A DNA stretch of 64,000 bases from Arthrobacter sp. NicSoilB4. GTDB taxonomy: Bacteria; Actinomycetota; Actinomycetes; Actinomycetales; Micrococcaceae. Made by a program: the position numbers and the translations under genes. Numbering within the stretch: the first letter of the stretch is position 1; the number at the start of each line of letters is the position of its first letter. A model generated the notes under the pieces. The model had not been told where the DNA came from and ran no database searches. It saw only the letters and a program-made list of their open reading frames with translations. The stretch is from the NCBI RefSeq assembly GCF_019977335.1, contig NZ_AP024653.1, positions 744,001-808,000 on the forward strand, in the 5' to 3' direction. This document shows, piece after piece, positions 52,225 through 60,186 of the stretch.

Positions 52225-54774
52225 GTGACTCAACTCCCGCAGCGCCCCTCCCCGTCAGCCTCCGCACCGTCTCCCACGACGCCGTCCGCCAAGACCCAGA
52301 CCCCGCACACGCAGGAGTCCGGCATCGCCGCGCAGATCGCCGCCGAACTTGGCGTGCAGGCCTGGCAGGTCAAGGCCGCGGTGGACCTGCTCGACGCCGG
52401 ATCCACCGTGCCGTTCATCGCCCGGTACCGCAAGGAAGCCACCGGGACGCTCGATGACACCCAGCTCCGCGACCTGGAGGAGCGGCTGCGCTACCTGCGT
52501 GAGCTGGAGGACCGCCGTCGGACTGTCCTCGAAGCGATCGCCGCTCAGGGTGCGCTGACGCCGGAACTGCAGGCCGCGATCCTCGGCGCCGACACGAAGT
52601 CGCGGCTGGAGGACATCTACCTGCCGTTCAAGACCAAACGGCGGACCAAGGCGCAGATCGCGCGCGAAGCCGGCCTGGAACCGCTCGCCGACGCCCTGCT
52701 GAAGCGTCCGGAGCTGGACCCGGAACGCGAAGCGGCCAAGTATCTCAACGCCGGGCACTCCATCGGCGACGCCGCGACGGCGCTCGCGGGTGCCCGCTCC
52801 ATCCTGGTGGAACGCGTCGCCCAAGACGCCGACCTGGCCGCCACGCTGCGGGAGCGGCTCTGGACACAGGGCAGGATGGTGTCCCGCGTCAAAAAGGGCA
52901 AAGACGCCGAGGGGCAGAAGTTCAAGGACTACTTCGAGTTCTCCCAGCAGCCCGCCGGCATGCCCTCGCACCGCGTCCTGGCGCTGCTGCGCGGCGAAAA
53001 GGACGGCGTGCTGGAGCTGGATCTCGCCGAGGCTGAACCGAACGACGACGCCGCCCTCACCGCCGCGCGCGGCCGCTACGAAGCCGCTGTGGCCCGGTTC
53101 CTCGGGGTTGCCAACCGCGGCCGGCCCGCCGACGCCTGGCTGCTGCAGACCGCGCAGCTCGCCTGGCGCTCGCGAGTGCTGGCCCGGCTGACCGCTGATC
53201 TGCGGAGCCGGATGTTCGCCGCCGCCGAGGACGAGGCCGTGCGGGTCTTCGCCGCCAACCTGAGGGATGTGCTCCTCGCTGCGCCCGCCGGAAACCGCGC
53301 CACCCTGGGCCTGGACCCGGGACTGCGCACCGGCGTGAAGGTGGCGGTGGTGGACGGCACCGGCAAGGTAGTGGCCACGGACACCATCTACCCGCACGCC
53401 CCGGCCCGGAAGTGGGACGAGGCGCTGCGGACGCTCGTGAACCTGGCGAGGAAGCACGGCGTTGAACTCGTGGCGATCGGCAACGGCACGGCGTCCCGGG
53501 AGACGGACAAACTCGCCGCCGAACTGTTGAAGCAGCTCACGGCCGGCTCGGACCAGGCGAAAGGCACCAAACCGCAGAAAATTGTGGTGTCCGAAGCAGG
53601 AGCGTCCGTGTATTCCGCCTCGGCGCTGGCCGCCGCGGAGCTGCCCGGCATGGACGTGTCCCTGCGCGGCGCCGTGTCCATCGCGCGGCGCCTGCAGGAC
53701 CCGCTCGCGGAGCTGGTGAAGATCGAACCGAAATCGATCGGCGTCGGGCAGTACCAGCACGACGTCACCGCCGCGAAGCTGGACCGCAGCCTCGACGCCG
53801 TGGTCGAGGACTGCGTGAACGCGGTGGGCGTGGACGTCAACACCGCCTCGCCGGCGCTGCTCAGCCGCGTGGCCGGCGTCGGGCCGCTGCTCAGCGAGAA
53901 CATCGTGGCCTACCGGAACGAGCACGGTCCCTTCCGCAAGCGCAGCGAGCTGAAGAAGGTGCCGCGGCTCGGCGCGAAGGCGTTCGAACAGTGCGCCGGC
54001 TTCCTGCGCATCACCGGGGGAGCGGAGCCGCTGGACGCCTCCAGCGTGCACCCCGAGGCGTACCCGGTGGCGCGGAAGATCAAAGCCGCCGCCGGAACAG
54101 GGCCGGGCTCGGGCAGCTGCGCGGCGCTGAACCCGCAGGACTTTGTCGACGGCTCGTTTGGCCTGCCGACGGTTCAGGACATCATCGCCGAGCTGGAGAA
54201 GCCCGGCCGTGACCCGCGTCCGGCCTTTGCGGCGGCGACGTTCTCGGAGGGGATCGAGAAGATCTCGGACCTCAGGCCCGGGATGGTGCTCGAGGGGACT
54301 GTGACCAATGTGGCGGCGTTCGGCGCGTTCGTCGACGTCGGGGTCCACCAGGACGGCCTGGTGCATGTCTCCGCGCTGGCCAACCGCTTCGTCTCCGATC
54401 CCCGGGACGTGGTCAAATCCGGCCAGGTGGTGCGGGTCAAGGTGCTCGAGGCCGATCCGGAACGGAAACGCATTTCCCTGACGTTGAGGCTCGACGACGA
54501 ACCGGCGGCGGCCGTGGCGCGCGGGGGCGGCCACCCGGCCGGCGGGCGTGCGGCTGGCGGGCCGGCCGCCCCCGGAGGGCCGGCAGTGCGGCCGGATCGC
54601 CCGCGGCAGTCGGCTCCACAGACGCCGTCGAAACAGCAGACGCCGTCGAAACAGCCGACCGGGAAGCCGGCACCCGAGCGGCGGACGCCCGCCAAGCAGC
54701 CGCAGAAGGCGGCGCCCGCACCGGCCAACACGGCGATGGCCGAGGCACTCCGGAGGGCTGGGCTCGGCAAGTAG
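52225..54774 (+). CDS. tex: Tex-family S1 RNA-binding protein
   Basis: An 849-residue Tex protein. Order of domains: N-terminal helix-turn-helix region (GIAAQIAAELGVQAWQVKAAV...IARYRKE), YqgF/RNase H-like domain (LGLDPGLRTGVKVAVVDG, about residue 361), helix-hairpin-helix pair (VDVNTASPALLSRVAGVG and FRKRSELKKVPRLGAKAFEQ, about 530-605), S1 domain (VLEGTVTNVAAFGAFVDVGVH, about 687-758). A Pro/Ala/Gln/Lys-rich tail of about 90 residues follows, absent from typical 770-residue Tex proteins. The start is GTG 52225. Tex binds RNA and affects transcription and virulence gene expression in other bacteria. Confidence 0.93.
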   Translation: MTQLPQRPSPSASAPSPTTPSAKTQTPHTQESGIAAQIAAELGVQAWQVKAAVDLLDAGSTVPFIARYRKEATGTLDDTQLRDLEERLRYLRELEDRRRTVLEAIAAQGALTPELQAAILGADTKSRLEDIYLPFKTKRRTKAQIAREAGLEPLADALLKRPELDPEREAAKYLNAGHSIGDAATALAGARSILVERVAQDADLAATLRERLWTQGRMVSRVKKGKDAEGQKFKDYFEFSQQPAGMPSHRVLALLRGEKDGVLELDLAEAEPNDDAALTAARGRYEAAVARFLGVANRGRPADAWLLQTAQLAWRSRVLARLTADLRSRMFAAAEDEAVRVFAANLRDVLLAAPAGNRATLGLDPGLRTGVKVAVVDGTGKVVATDTIYPHAPARKWDEALRTLVNLARKHGVELVAIGNGTASRETDKLAAELLKQLTAGSDQAKGTKPQKIVVSEAGASVYSASALAAAELPGMDVSLRGAVSIARRLQDPLAELVKIEPKSIGVGQYQHDVTAAKLDRSLDAVVEDCVNAVGVDVNTASPALLSRVAGVGPLLSENIVAYRNEHGPFRKRSELKKVPRLGAKAFEQCAGFLRITGGAEPLDASSVHPEAYPVARKIKAAAGTGPGSGSCAALNPQDFVDGSFGLPTVQDIIAELEKPGRDPRPAFAAATFSEGIEKISDLRPGMVLEGTVTNVAAFGAFVDVGVHQDGLVHVSALANRFVSDPRDVVKSGQVVRVKVLEADPERKRISLTLRLDDEPAAAVARGGGHPAGGRAAGGPAAPGGPAVRPDRPRQSAPQTPSKQQTPSKQPTGKPAPERRTPAKQPQKAAPAPANTAMAEALRRAGLGK

Positions 54775-54821
54775 CTCCGCAGGAAGTGGGTCAGGAAACG
54801 TAGGTCACCGAATCCTGGGCG

Positions 54822-54858
54822 ACCGTTCGTCGCGGAATTCCTACCGCTCGTCGCAGAA
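54822..54858 (+). promoter_or_regulatory. Direct repeats upstream of the OFA transporter
   Basis: ACCGTTCGTCGCGGAA (54822-54837) and ACCGCTCGTCGCAGAA (54843-54858) match at 14 of 16 bases and are exactly 21 bp apart, two helical turns. They lie about 115 bp before the transporter start, suited to binding by an activator or repressor dimer. Confidence 0.55.
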
Positions 54859-54974
54859 GTAGTACGTTTGCTGTCGATCTGCACCATGATTGCCGGAGGC
54901 AACGGCCCAATCGAGGGCCTTTCGCCTCTATGCCGCAGGGACACCGACGTCTTCGACAAGCAAGGGGAGCACTT

Positions 54975-56369
54975 ATGGGCTGGCTGGACCGAGACCGAAC
55001 AATCGCCCCGCCGGGATTCAACCGGTGGCTGGTGCCGCCAGCAGCGCTCGCCGTGCACCTGTGCATCGGCCAGGCCTACGCCACGAGTGTCTACAAAACG
55101 GCGCTGGTGAAGCACTTCGGCGCCAGCCTGACCGAAATCGGCGTGATTTTCTCGATCGCGATCGTGATGCTGGGCCTTTCGGCAGCGATCATGGGCACGT
55201 GGGTGGACAAGAACGGCCCGCGCAAGGCGATGTTCACCTCGGCCGTGTTCTGGGCCAGCGGCTTCCTGATCGGCTCGCTCGGGGTCTTCAGCGGCCAGCT
55301 GTGGCTGGTCTACCTCGGTTACGGCTTCATCGGCGGCATCGGGCTGGGCATCGGCTATATCTCGCCGGTCTCCACTCTGATCAAGTGGTTCCCCGACCGC
55401 CCGGGCCTCGCGACCGGCATGGCCATCATGGGCTTCGGCGGCGGTGCCCTGATCGCCAGCCCCGTCTCCACCGCGCTGCTGAAGATGTACGATCCCAACT
55501 CCGGCTCCAAAGGCTGGGTGGCCAGCGGCGAATCCGTCGGCAAGCTCTTCCTGACCCTCGCCGTCGTGTACCTCGCCTACATGATGTTCGGCGCGTTCAC
55601 CATCAAGGTGCCGGCAGAGGGCTGGAAGCCGGCCGGCTTCGACCCGGGCAAGGTCAAGGCCGCCACGCTCGTCACCACGGACAATGTCTCCGCCCGGAAC
55701 GCCGTAAAGACCAGGCAGTTCTGGCTCGTCTGGATCGCCCTCTTCTGCAACGTCACAGCGGGCATCGGCATCCTGGAACAGGCTGCACCGATGATCCAGG
55801 ACTTCTTCCGCCAGTCCGACGGCGTGTCCCTGGTGAGCGCCGCCGTCGCCTCCGGCTTCGTGGGGCTGCTCTCGATCGGCAACATGTCCGGCCGCTTCGC
55901 CTGGTCCGCGACGTCGGACGTGACCGGACGCAAGCGCATCTACATGATGTACCTCGGCGTCGGGGCCGTGCTCTACACAGTGCTGGCCCTGGGCGGATCC
56001 GGCACTACGTTCCTCTACGTGGCGCTCGCGTTCGTCATCATTTCCTTCTACGGCGGCGGCTTCGCGACCGTCCCGGCCTACCTGCGCGACCTCTTCGGCA
56101 CCTTCCAGGTCGGGGCGATCCACGGCCGGCTCCTGACCGCGTGGTCCGCGGCCGGTATTGCCGGGCCGTTGATCGTCAATGCTTTCCTGGATGCCCAGGG
56201 CAAGCCCGGCCAGTTGACCGCGGCGTCCTACCAGCCCGCGCTGCTGACCATGGTGGGGCTGCTGGTGATCGGCTTCGTGGCCAACCTGCTGGTCAAACCG
56301 GTCGATACCCGGTTCCACGAACCGCGCCCCGACCGTGTCCGCACCGAAGAACCCGCCATGGAGGCCTGA
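54975..56369 (+). CDS. OFA-family MFS transporter (oxalate/formate or lactate type)
   Basis: A 464-residue major facilitator with 12 helices. GFNRWLVPPAALAVHLCIGQAYATSVY, GTWVDKNGPRKAMF, GIGYISPVSTLIKWFPDRPGLATGM and PAYLRDLFGTFQVGAIHGRLLTAWSAAG are characteristic of the OFA family. GGGGAG lies before ATG 54975; the longer frame adds an implausible basic extension. Members move oxalate, formate, lactate or other small carboxylates. A 47-residue membrane protein starts 2 bp after its stop and is its likely small subunit. Confidence 0.9.
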   Translation: MGWLDRDRTIAPPGFNRWLVPPAALAVHLCIGQAYATSVYKTALVKHFGASLTEIGVIFSIAIVMLGLSAAIMGTWVDKNGPRKAMFTSAVFWASGFLIGSLGVFSGQLWLVYLGYGFIGGIGLGIGYISPVSTLIKWFPDRPGLATGMAIMGFGGGALIASPVSTALLKMYDPNSGSKGWVASGESVGKLFLTLAVVYLAYMMFGAFTIKVPAEGWKPAGFDPGKVKAATLVTTDNVSARNAVKTRQFWLVWIALFCNVTAGIGILEQAAPMIQDFFRQSDGVSLVSAAVASGFVGLLSIGNMSGRFAWSATSDVTGRKRIYMMYLGVGAVLYTVLALGGSGTTFLYVALAFVIISFYGGGFATVPAYLRDLFGTFQVGAIHGRLLTAWSAAGIAGPLIVNAFLDAQGKPGQLTAASYQPALLTMVGLLVIGFVANLLVKPVDTRFHEPRPDRVRTEEPAMEA

Positions 56370-56370
56370 A

Positions 56371-56514
56371 ATGAGTACTGCGCAGACGACTGTGAACCCG
56401 TCACCTGTAAACCCGTCGGCCGGGAAGCTGGTGGTCGCCTGGGCCCTCGTGGGAGTGCCGCTGGGGTACGGCGTGTACGAGACCCTCACCCGGGTGGCGG
56501 CCCTGTTTGGCTGA
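56371..56514 (+). CDS. Small subunit of the OFA transporter (47 residues)
   Basis: A short gene easily missed: 47 codons from ATG 56371 to TGA 56512. After a Pro/Thr-rich start (NPSPVNPSAG) comes one membrane helix, KLVVAWALVGVPLGYGVYET, then TLTRVAALFG. The pattern W-x(4)-G-[VI]-P-L-x-[WY]-G-[VI]-Y...ALF is that of the 'MFS transporter small subunit' found next to OFA transporters. It begins one base after the transporter stop codon, and its last codons overlap the TTG start of the gamma-glutamyltransferase gene. The function of such subunits is not established. Confidence 0.85.
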   Translation: MSTAQTTVNPSPVNPSAGKLVVAWALVGVPLGYGVYETLTRVAALFG

Positions 56515-58474
56515 CGTCGGCACCGGTTCCCCGGCCTCCCCACACACGGGCACGCTGCAGGCCGCGCCGGAGTCCGCTGTGGAGTTCACCCGCCCAGATC
56601 CGTTCACCACCCGCCCCACGCTCCAGGGCACCTTTGGGATGAGCGCCTCCACACATTGGCTCGCGACGGCGGCCGCCCAAGCGGTGCTGGAACGCGGCGG
56701 CAACGCGTTCGACGCCGCGACGGCGGGAGCCTTTGTGCTGCACGTCGTCGAACCGCACCTGAACGGCCCCGGCGGGGACATGACCGGAGTTTTCGTCACC
56801 GCGGAGGAACCGGGCACACCGGTGGTCCTCATGGGCCAGGGGCCTGCCCCGGCCGGAGCCACCGTGGAGCACTACCTCGCCGAAGGCCTGGACCTGGTGC
56901 CGGGCTCAGGTGCGCTGGCCGCCGCGGTTCCCGCCGCCGTCGACGCCTGGCTCCTGCTGTTGCGGGACCACGGGACCTGGGAACTGGGTGACGTGCTGGA
57001 ATTTGCCATCGGCTACGCCCGCGACGGGCACCCGATGCTGGGCAGGGTCGGTACGACCATCGCGGCCGTGGCGGAGCTGTTCCAGACGCACTGGCCCACG
57101 TCGGCGGAGCTGTGGATGCCCGGCGGAAGGATGCTGGCTGAGGGGGAACTGGTCCGGAATCCGGCCTATGCCCGGACGCTGCAGCGGCTGGTCGATGCCG
57201 GGGCTGCCGGGCCGGTCACCGTTGCCAGTCCGATTGGGAGTTCGGGTAAGACGGCCGGGGCGGAAAGCGGCGCGCGTGGGTCCTCCCGTGAGGCCAGGAT
57301 CGACGCAGCCCGCCGGGAATGGCGCGAAGGCTTTGTGGCCAAAGCGATGGTGGAGTCCGTCCAGGCTCCGCACCGGCACTCCTCAGGGACGGATCACCGC
57401 GGCGTGCTGGCGATGGAGGACCTCGCCGGGTTCGAGGCGGGCTACGAAGCCGCCGCTACTGTGGAATTCCGGGGGCACACGATCGCCAAGACCGGGCCGT
57501 GGGGGCAGGGCCCGGCCTTGCTTCAGACGCTCGCCATCCTCGAAGGGTTCGATGACCGGTACCTGGATCCGTCCACCGAGCTCGGGGCGCACACCATTCT
57601 CGAGGCGCAGAAGCTGGCGCTCGCGGACCGGGAAGCGTACTACGGCGACACGGAAGTTCCGCTGGAGTATCTCCTGTCCGCCGAGTACTGCGCCGGCCGC
57701 CGGGCGCTGATCGGGGAGCGGGCCTCGCACGAATTCCGCCCCGGCACCGTGCCCGGCTATGAGCCGTATCTGCCGCCTCTGCGGACGCAGTACACCCCGC
57801 CGGCGCTCGCGGGAGAGGGCTCCGGTTCCGCCGGGGCCGCCGGGCTTGGGGTGGGGGAGCCGACGGTGGCACCGAGCGGGGAGACCCGCGGCGACACCTG
57901 CCATATCGACGTCGTGGACCGCTGGGGCAACATGGTCTCGGCCACGCCTTCGGGCGGCTGGCTGCAGTCCTCGCCTGCCATCCCGGAACTGGGCTTCTGC
58001 CTCGGCACCCGGCTGCAGATGACGTGGCTGGAGCGGGACACGCCATCGACGCTGACGCCGGGCAAGCGCCCTCGCACAACGCTGACGCCGACGCTCGTGC
58101 TGCGGGACGGCAGGGCCGTGACCGCCTTGGGTTCGCCGGGCGGGGACCAGCAGGACCAGTGGCAGCTGCCGTACCTGCTGCGCACGATCGTTGGCGGCTA
58201 CTCGCCGCAGCAGGCCGTCGACGCGCCGACGTTCCATACGACGTCGATGCCCGGATCATTCTGGCCGCGCACGTGGGAGCCCGGCGGCGCCGTCGTCGAG
58301 GACCGGCTCGGTGAGGACGTGATTGCGGGACTTGAGCGCCGCGGGCATGTGGTCACCAGGGCGGGCGGCTGGACGCTGGGCCGCCTCTCCGCCGTCGTGC
58401 GGGACCCGTCGACGGGGGTCCTGCAGGCCGCGGCTAATCCCCGGGGCGCTCAGGGCTACGCCGCGGGGCGGTAG
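56507..58474 (+). CDS. ggt: Gamma-glutamyltransferase-family Ntn hydrolase
   Basis: A 655-residue gamma-glutamyltranspeptidase-type protein. SASTHWLATAAAQAVLERGGNAFDAATAGAFVLHVVEPHLNGPGGD is the classic N-terminal region. The self-processing and catalytic Thr is Thr464 in GDTCHIDVVDRWGN, with PSGGW and SPGGDQQDQW later. No signal peptide is visible, so it is probably cytoplasmic, unlike enteric periplasmic GGT. The start TTG 56507 overlaps the small transporter subunit by eight bases, so it belongs to the OFA operon. The linker before the Thr contains low-complexity Gly/Ser/Ala stretches. The substrate may be a gamma-glutamyl compound or a cyclic imide related to the transported acid. Confidence 0.88.
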   Translation: MADVGTGSPASPHTGTLQAAPESAVEFTRPDPFTTRPTLQGTFGMSASTHWLATAAAQAVLERGGNAFDAATAGAFVLHVVEPHLNGPGGDMTGVFVTAEEPGTPVVLMGQGPAPAGATVEHYLAEGLDLVPGSGALAAAVPAAVDAWLLLLRDHGTWELGDVLEFAIGYARDGHPMLGRVGTTIAAVAELFQTHWPTSAELWMPGGRMLAEGELVRNPAYARTLQRLVDAGAAGPVTVASPIGSSGKTAGAESGARGSSREARIDAARREWREGFVAKAMVESVQAPHRHSSGTDHRGVLAMEDLAGFEAGYEAAATVEFRGHTIAKTGPWGQGPALLQTLAILEGFDDRYLDPSTELGAHTILEAQKLALADREAYYGDTEVPLEYLLSAEYCAGRRALIGERASHEFRPGTVPGYEPYLPPLRTQYTPPALAGEGSGSAGAAGLGVGEPTVAPSGETRGDTCHIDVVDRWGNMVSATPSGGWLQSSPAIPELGFCLGTRLQMTWLERDTPSTLTPGKRPRTTLTPTLVLRDGRAVTALGSPGGDQQDQWQLPYLLRTIVGGYSPQQAVDAPTFHTTSMPGSFWPRTWEPGGAVVEDRLGEDVIAGLERRGHVVTRAGGWTLGRLSAVVRDPSTGVLQAAANPRGAQGYAAGR

Positions 58475-58476
58475 GG

Positions 58477-58496
58477 GCAGGTTTCGTGAAGCCTGC
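58477..58496. terminator. Weak hairpin between convergent genes
   Basis: GCAGGTTTC pairs with GAAGCCTGC (one G-T wobble) around a two- to four-base apex just after the gamma-glutamyltransferase stop. It is the only candidate terminator between this gene and the convergent VOC gene. Confidence 0.4.
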
Positions 58497-58533
58497 TCGT
58501 ATCGCTCCGTGTCGACGGGCGCGTCCGGGGATC

Positions 58534-58932
58534 TCAGCCGGTGAATTCGTTGAGTGCGATCACGTTGCCTTCGGAGTCTTTCAGGAACGCTGATTTCGCC
58601 TGACCGAAGTCCATGACGTCCCCGCTGGCTTTGCCCTCCACTCCGGCGAAGCTGGCGGGGCCGAGCGGCTGGAACTTGGCACCCCGGGCCTTGAGCTCCG
58701 CGACGACTTCCTCGATGCCGGTGACCATAAAACTGATCATGGGGTACGGCGGTGGAGTACGGTCGGGCATTTCGCTCAGGGCAACGCGCGAGCCCTCGGC
58801 TGCCCCGAAAACCATGGGATCCTCCGTCGGGCCGGTCAGCAGGTCGAGGCCGAGGACGTCACGGTAGAACTTTCGGGCGCGATGGCCGTTTTGGGCGGGC
58901 AGGATCGGATTGACGTAGAAACGGTTGAGCAT
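58534..58932 (-). CDS. VOC (glyoxalase/bleomycin resistance-like) family protein
   Basis: A 132-residue single VOC domain pair: VNPILPAQNGHRARKFYRDVLGLDLL at the N-terminus and FLKDSEGNVIALNEF at the C-terminus. One of the usual metal-ligand positions (final Glu, in ALNEF) is retained. AGGAGG seven bases before ATG 58932 fixes the start; the longer frame has no signal. Function in detoxification or ring-cleavage chemistry cannot be specified. Confidence 0.87.
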   Translation of the reverse strand: MLNRFYVNPILPAQNGHRARKFYRDVLGLDLLTGPTEDPMVFGAAEGSRVALSEMPDRTPPPYPMISFMVTGIEEVVAELKARGAKFQPLGPASFAGVEGKASGDVMDFGQAKSAFLKDSEGNVIALNEFTG

Positions 58933-59020
58933 GCCGGGCCTCCTTGTTCGCAGTGCGATGCGGATGCTTCCATCGTGGCAGAGTCCTGCCGGCTGTGACC
59001 CGGTATTGAGCCATCGACTG

Positions 59021-60100
59021 TCAGCCGGTTGACGCGAGCCCGTCCATGAAGCGGACCGACTCGGCGGCGATCTGCTGCTGCGCCTGCTGGCGGGAGATGC
59101 CCGGCTCGCCGTCCCCGGGTTGATCGCCGTAGTCACCGAAGAAGGCGTGCACGCCGCCCTCCACTGTTGCGTAGACGGTGGCCGGCGGGAGCAGGGGCTT
59201 TGACGCCGCGATCTTGTCCGGAGTGGTGAGGCCGTCGTTTGAGCCGGAAATGGACAGCACCGAAAGATGGCTGGAATCCGTCATGCTCTCCGCGGGGTAC
59301 GAGGCAAACAACAGGAGTCCGGCGACGTCGGCGTTCGACGACGCGAAGCCGGCTGCACTCACTCCACCCAGCGAGTGGCCACCGACTGCCCACGAGGTGA
59401 TGTCCGGATGCCGGTCCATGGCTCCGCGGGCCTGGCCTGTATTCAGCAGGGCGATGCCCAGAGGTACTTTCAAGATGACGACCAGATAGCCGGCGTTCGC
59501 GAGCGGGCGCAGGATGTCCTGGTAGGCGCGCGCATCAACCCGCGCCCCCGGGTAGAAGACGAGGCCCGCGCTGGCCTTCCCTTCCGGGGCGAGGGTGATG
59601 GTGGTGGCGTCTTCGGTGGTGGTGGTCTGCGTGGTCCCGGTTGTCTCCATGGCCTGGCCGGCAGTACCGCCGGGCTGGTACGTAAACGGGTTGAGCCACG
59701 CCAACCCCGCGACGAGGCCCAAGGCAACAACTCGTGCCACAACGCCGCGGAGCAGCTGCCAGCGCGACAGCCTACCCTGTGGCTGTTGACGTTGTAGCAG
59801 GGTTCCGGGTTTGTTCAGGCCGCATGTTTCGGGCAGTGTCAATCGTTTGGCGAGTCTGAACATCCAGAGGAAGCCCAGTGCGGCCGCGGCCGAGAGCAGG
59901 ATGGGCAGCGCGGGGTGACCGCCGAGGACTGCGCTGTTGCCGAACAACATCCAGAGTGGGACCACGATCAGCGCTGACGCGGTTGCGACGCCGCTCCAGT
60001 GCAGGACTGCTGAACTAAATCCCGTGGAGTCGAGCTGCGCCACTTCCGCCGGGACAGGAGCACTTGAGGGTCCAGGGCCCTCCGGTGTTGCATCCTTCAC
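59021..60100 (-). CDS. Membrane-anchored alpha/beta hydrolase
   Basis: A 359-residue protein with three predicted membrane helices (about residues 36-54, 63-82, 116-138) followed by a Thr-rich linker and an extracellular alpha/beta hydrolase domain. Ser243 in GGHSLGG is the nucleophile, SGSNDGLT supplies the acid and GGVHAFFGDYG the His. The domain resembles abhydrolase_5 family proteins with 'LVFYPGARVDARAY'. The start is GTG 60100, with only weak upstream pairing. A perfect inverted repeat (60111-60129) lies directly before the gene and may be a repressor site. Confidence 0.82.
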   Translation of the reverse strand: MKDATPEGPGPSSAPVPAEVAQLDSTGFSSAVLHWSGVATASALIVVPLWMLFGNSAVLGGHPALPILLSAAAALGFLWMFRLAKRLTLPETCGLNKPGTLLQRQQPQGRLSRWQLLRGVVARVVALGLVAGLAWLNPFTYQPGGTAGQAMETTGTTQTTTTEDATTITLAPEGKASAGLVFYPGARVDARAYQDILRPLANAGYLVVILKVPLGIALLNTGQARGAMDRHPDITSWAVGGHSLGGVSAAGFASSNADVAGLLLFASYPAESMTDSSHLSVLSISGSNDGLTTPDKIAASKPLLPPATVYATVEGGVHAFFGDYGDQPGDGEPGISRQQAQQQIAAESVRFMDGLASTG

Positions 60101-60110
60101 AGTTCGATCT

Positions 60111-60129
60111 TATCTCCATGATCGAGATA
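60111..60129 (-). promoter_or_regulatory. Palindromic operator candidate
   Basis: TATCTC (60111-60116) and GAGATA (60124-60129) form a perfect inverted repeat around CATGATC, 10 bp upstream of the hydrolase start codon. Its position over the expected ribosome-binding or start region suggests repression, by a regulator not encoded nearby. Confidence 0.5.
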
Positions 60130-60186
60130 TCTGGTTTCCGGGGATTTCTCCCCACCCGCTGCAGCCGGTACTTTTCAACCTAAGAA

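Noticed and set aside
52255..56543. Two long minus-strand frames (759 and 789 codons) opposite tex and the OFA transporter
   Set aside because: Both are shadows of well-supported genes and have no family features.
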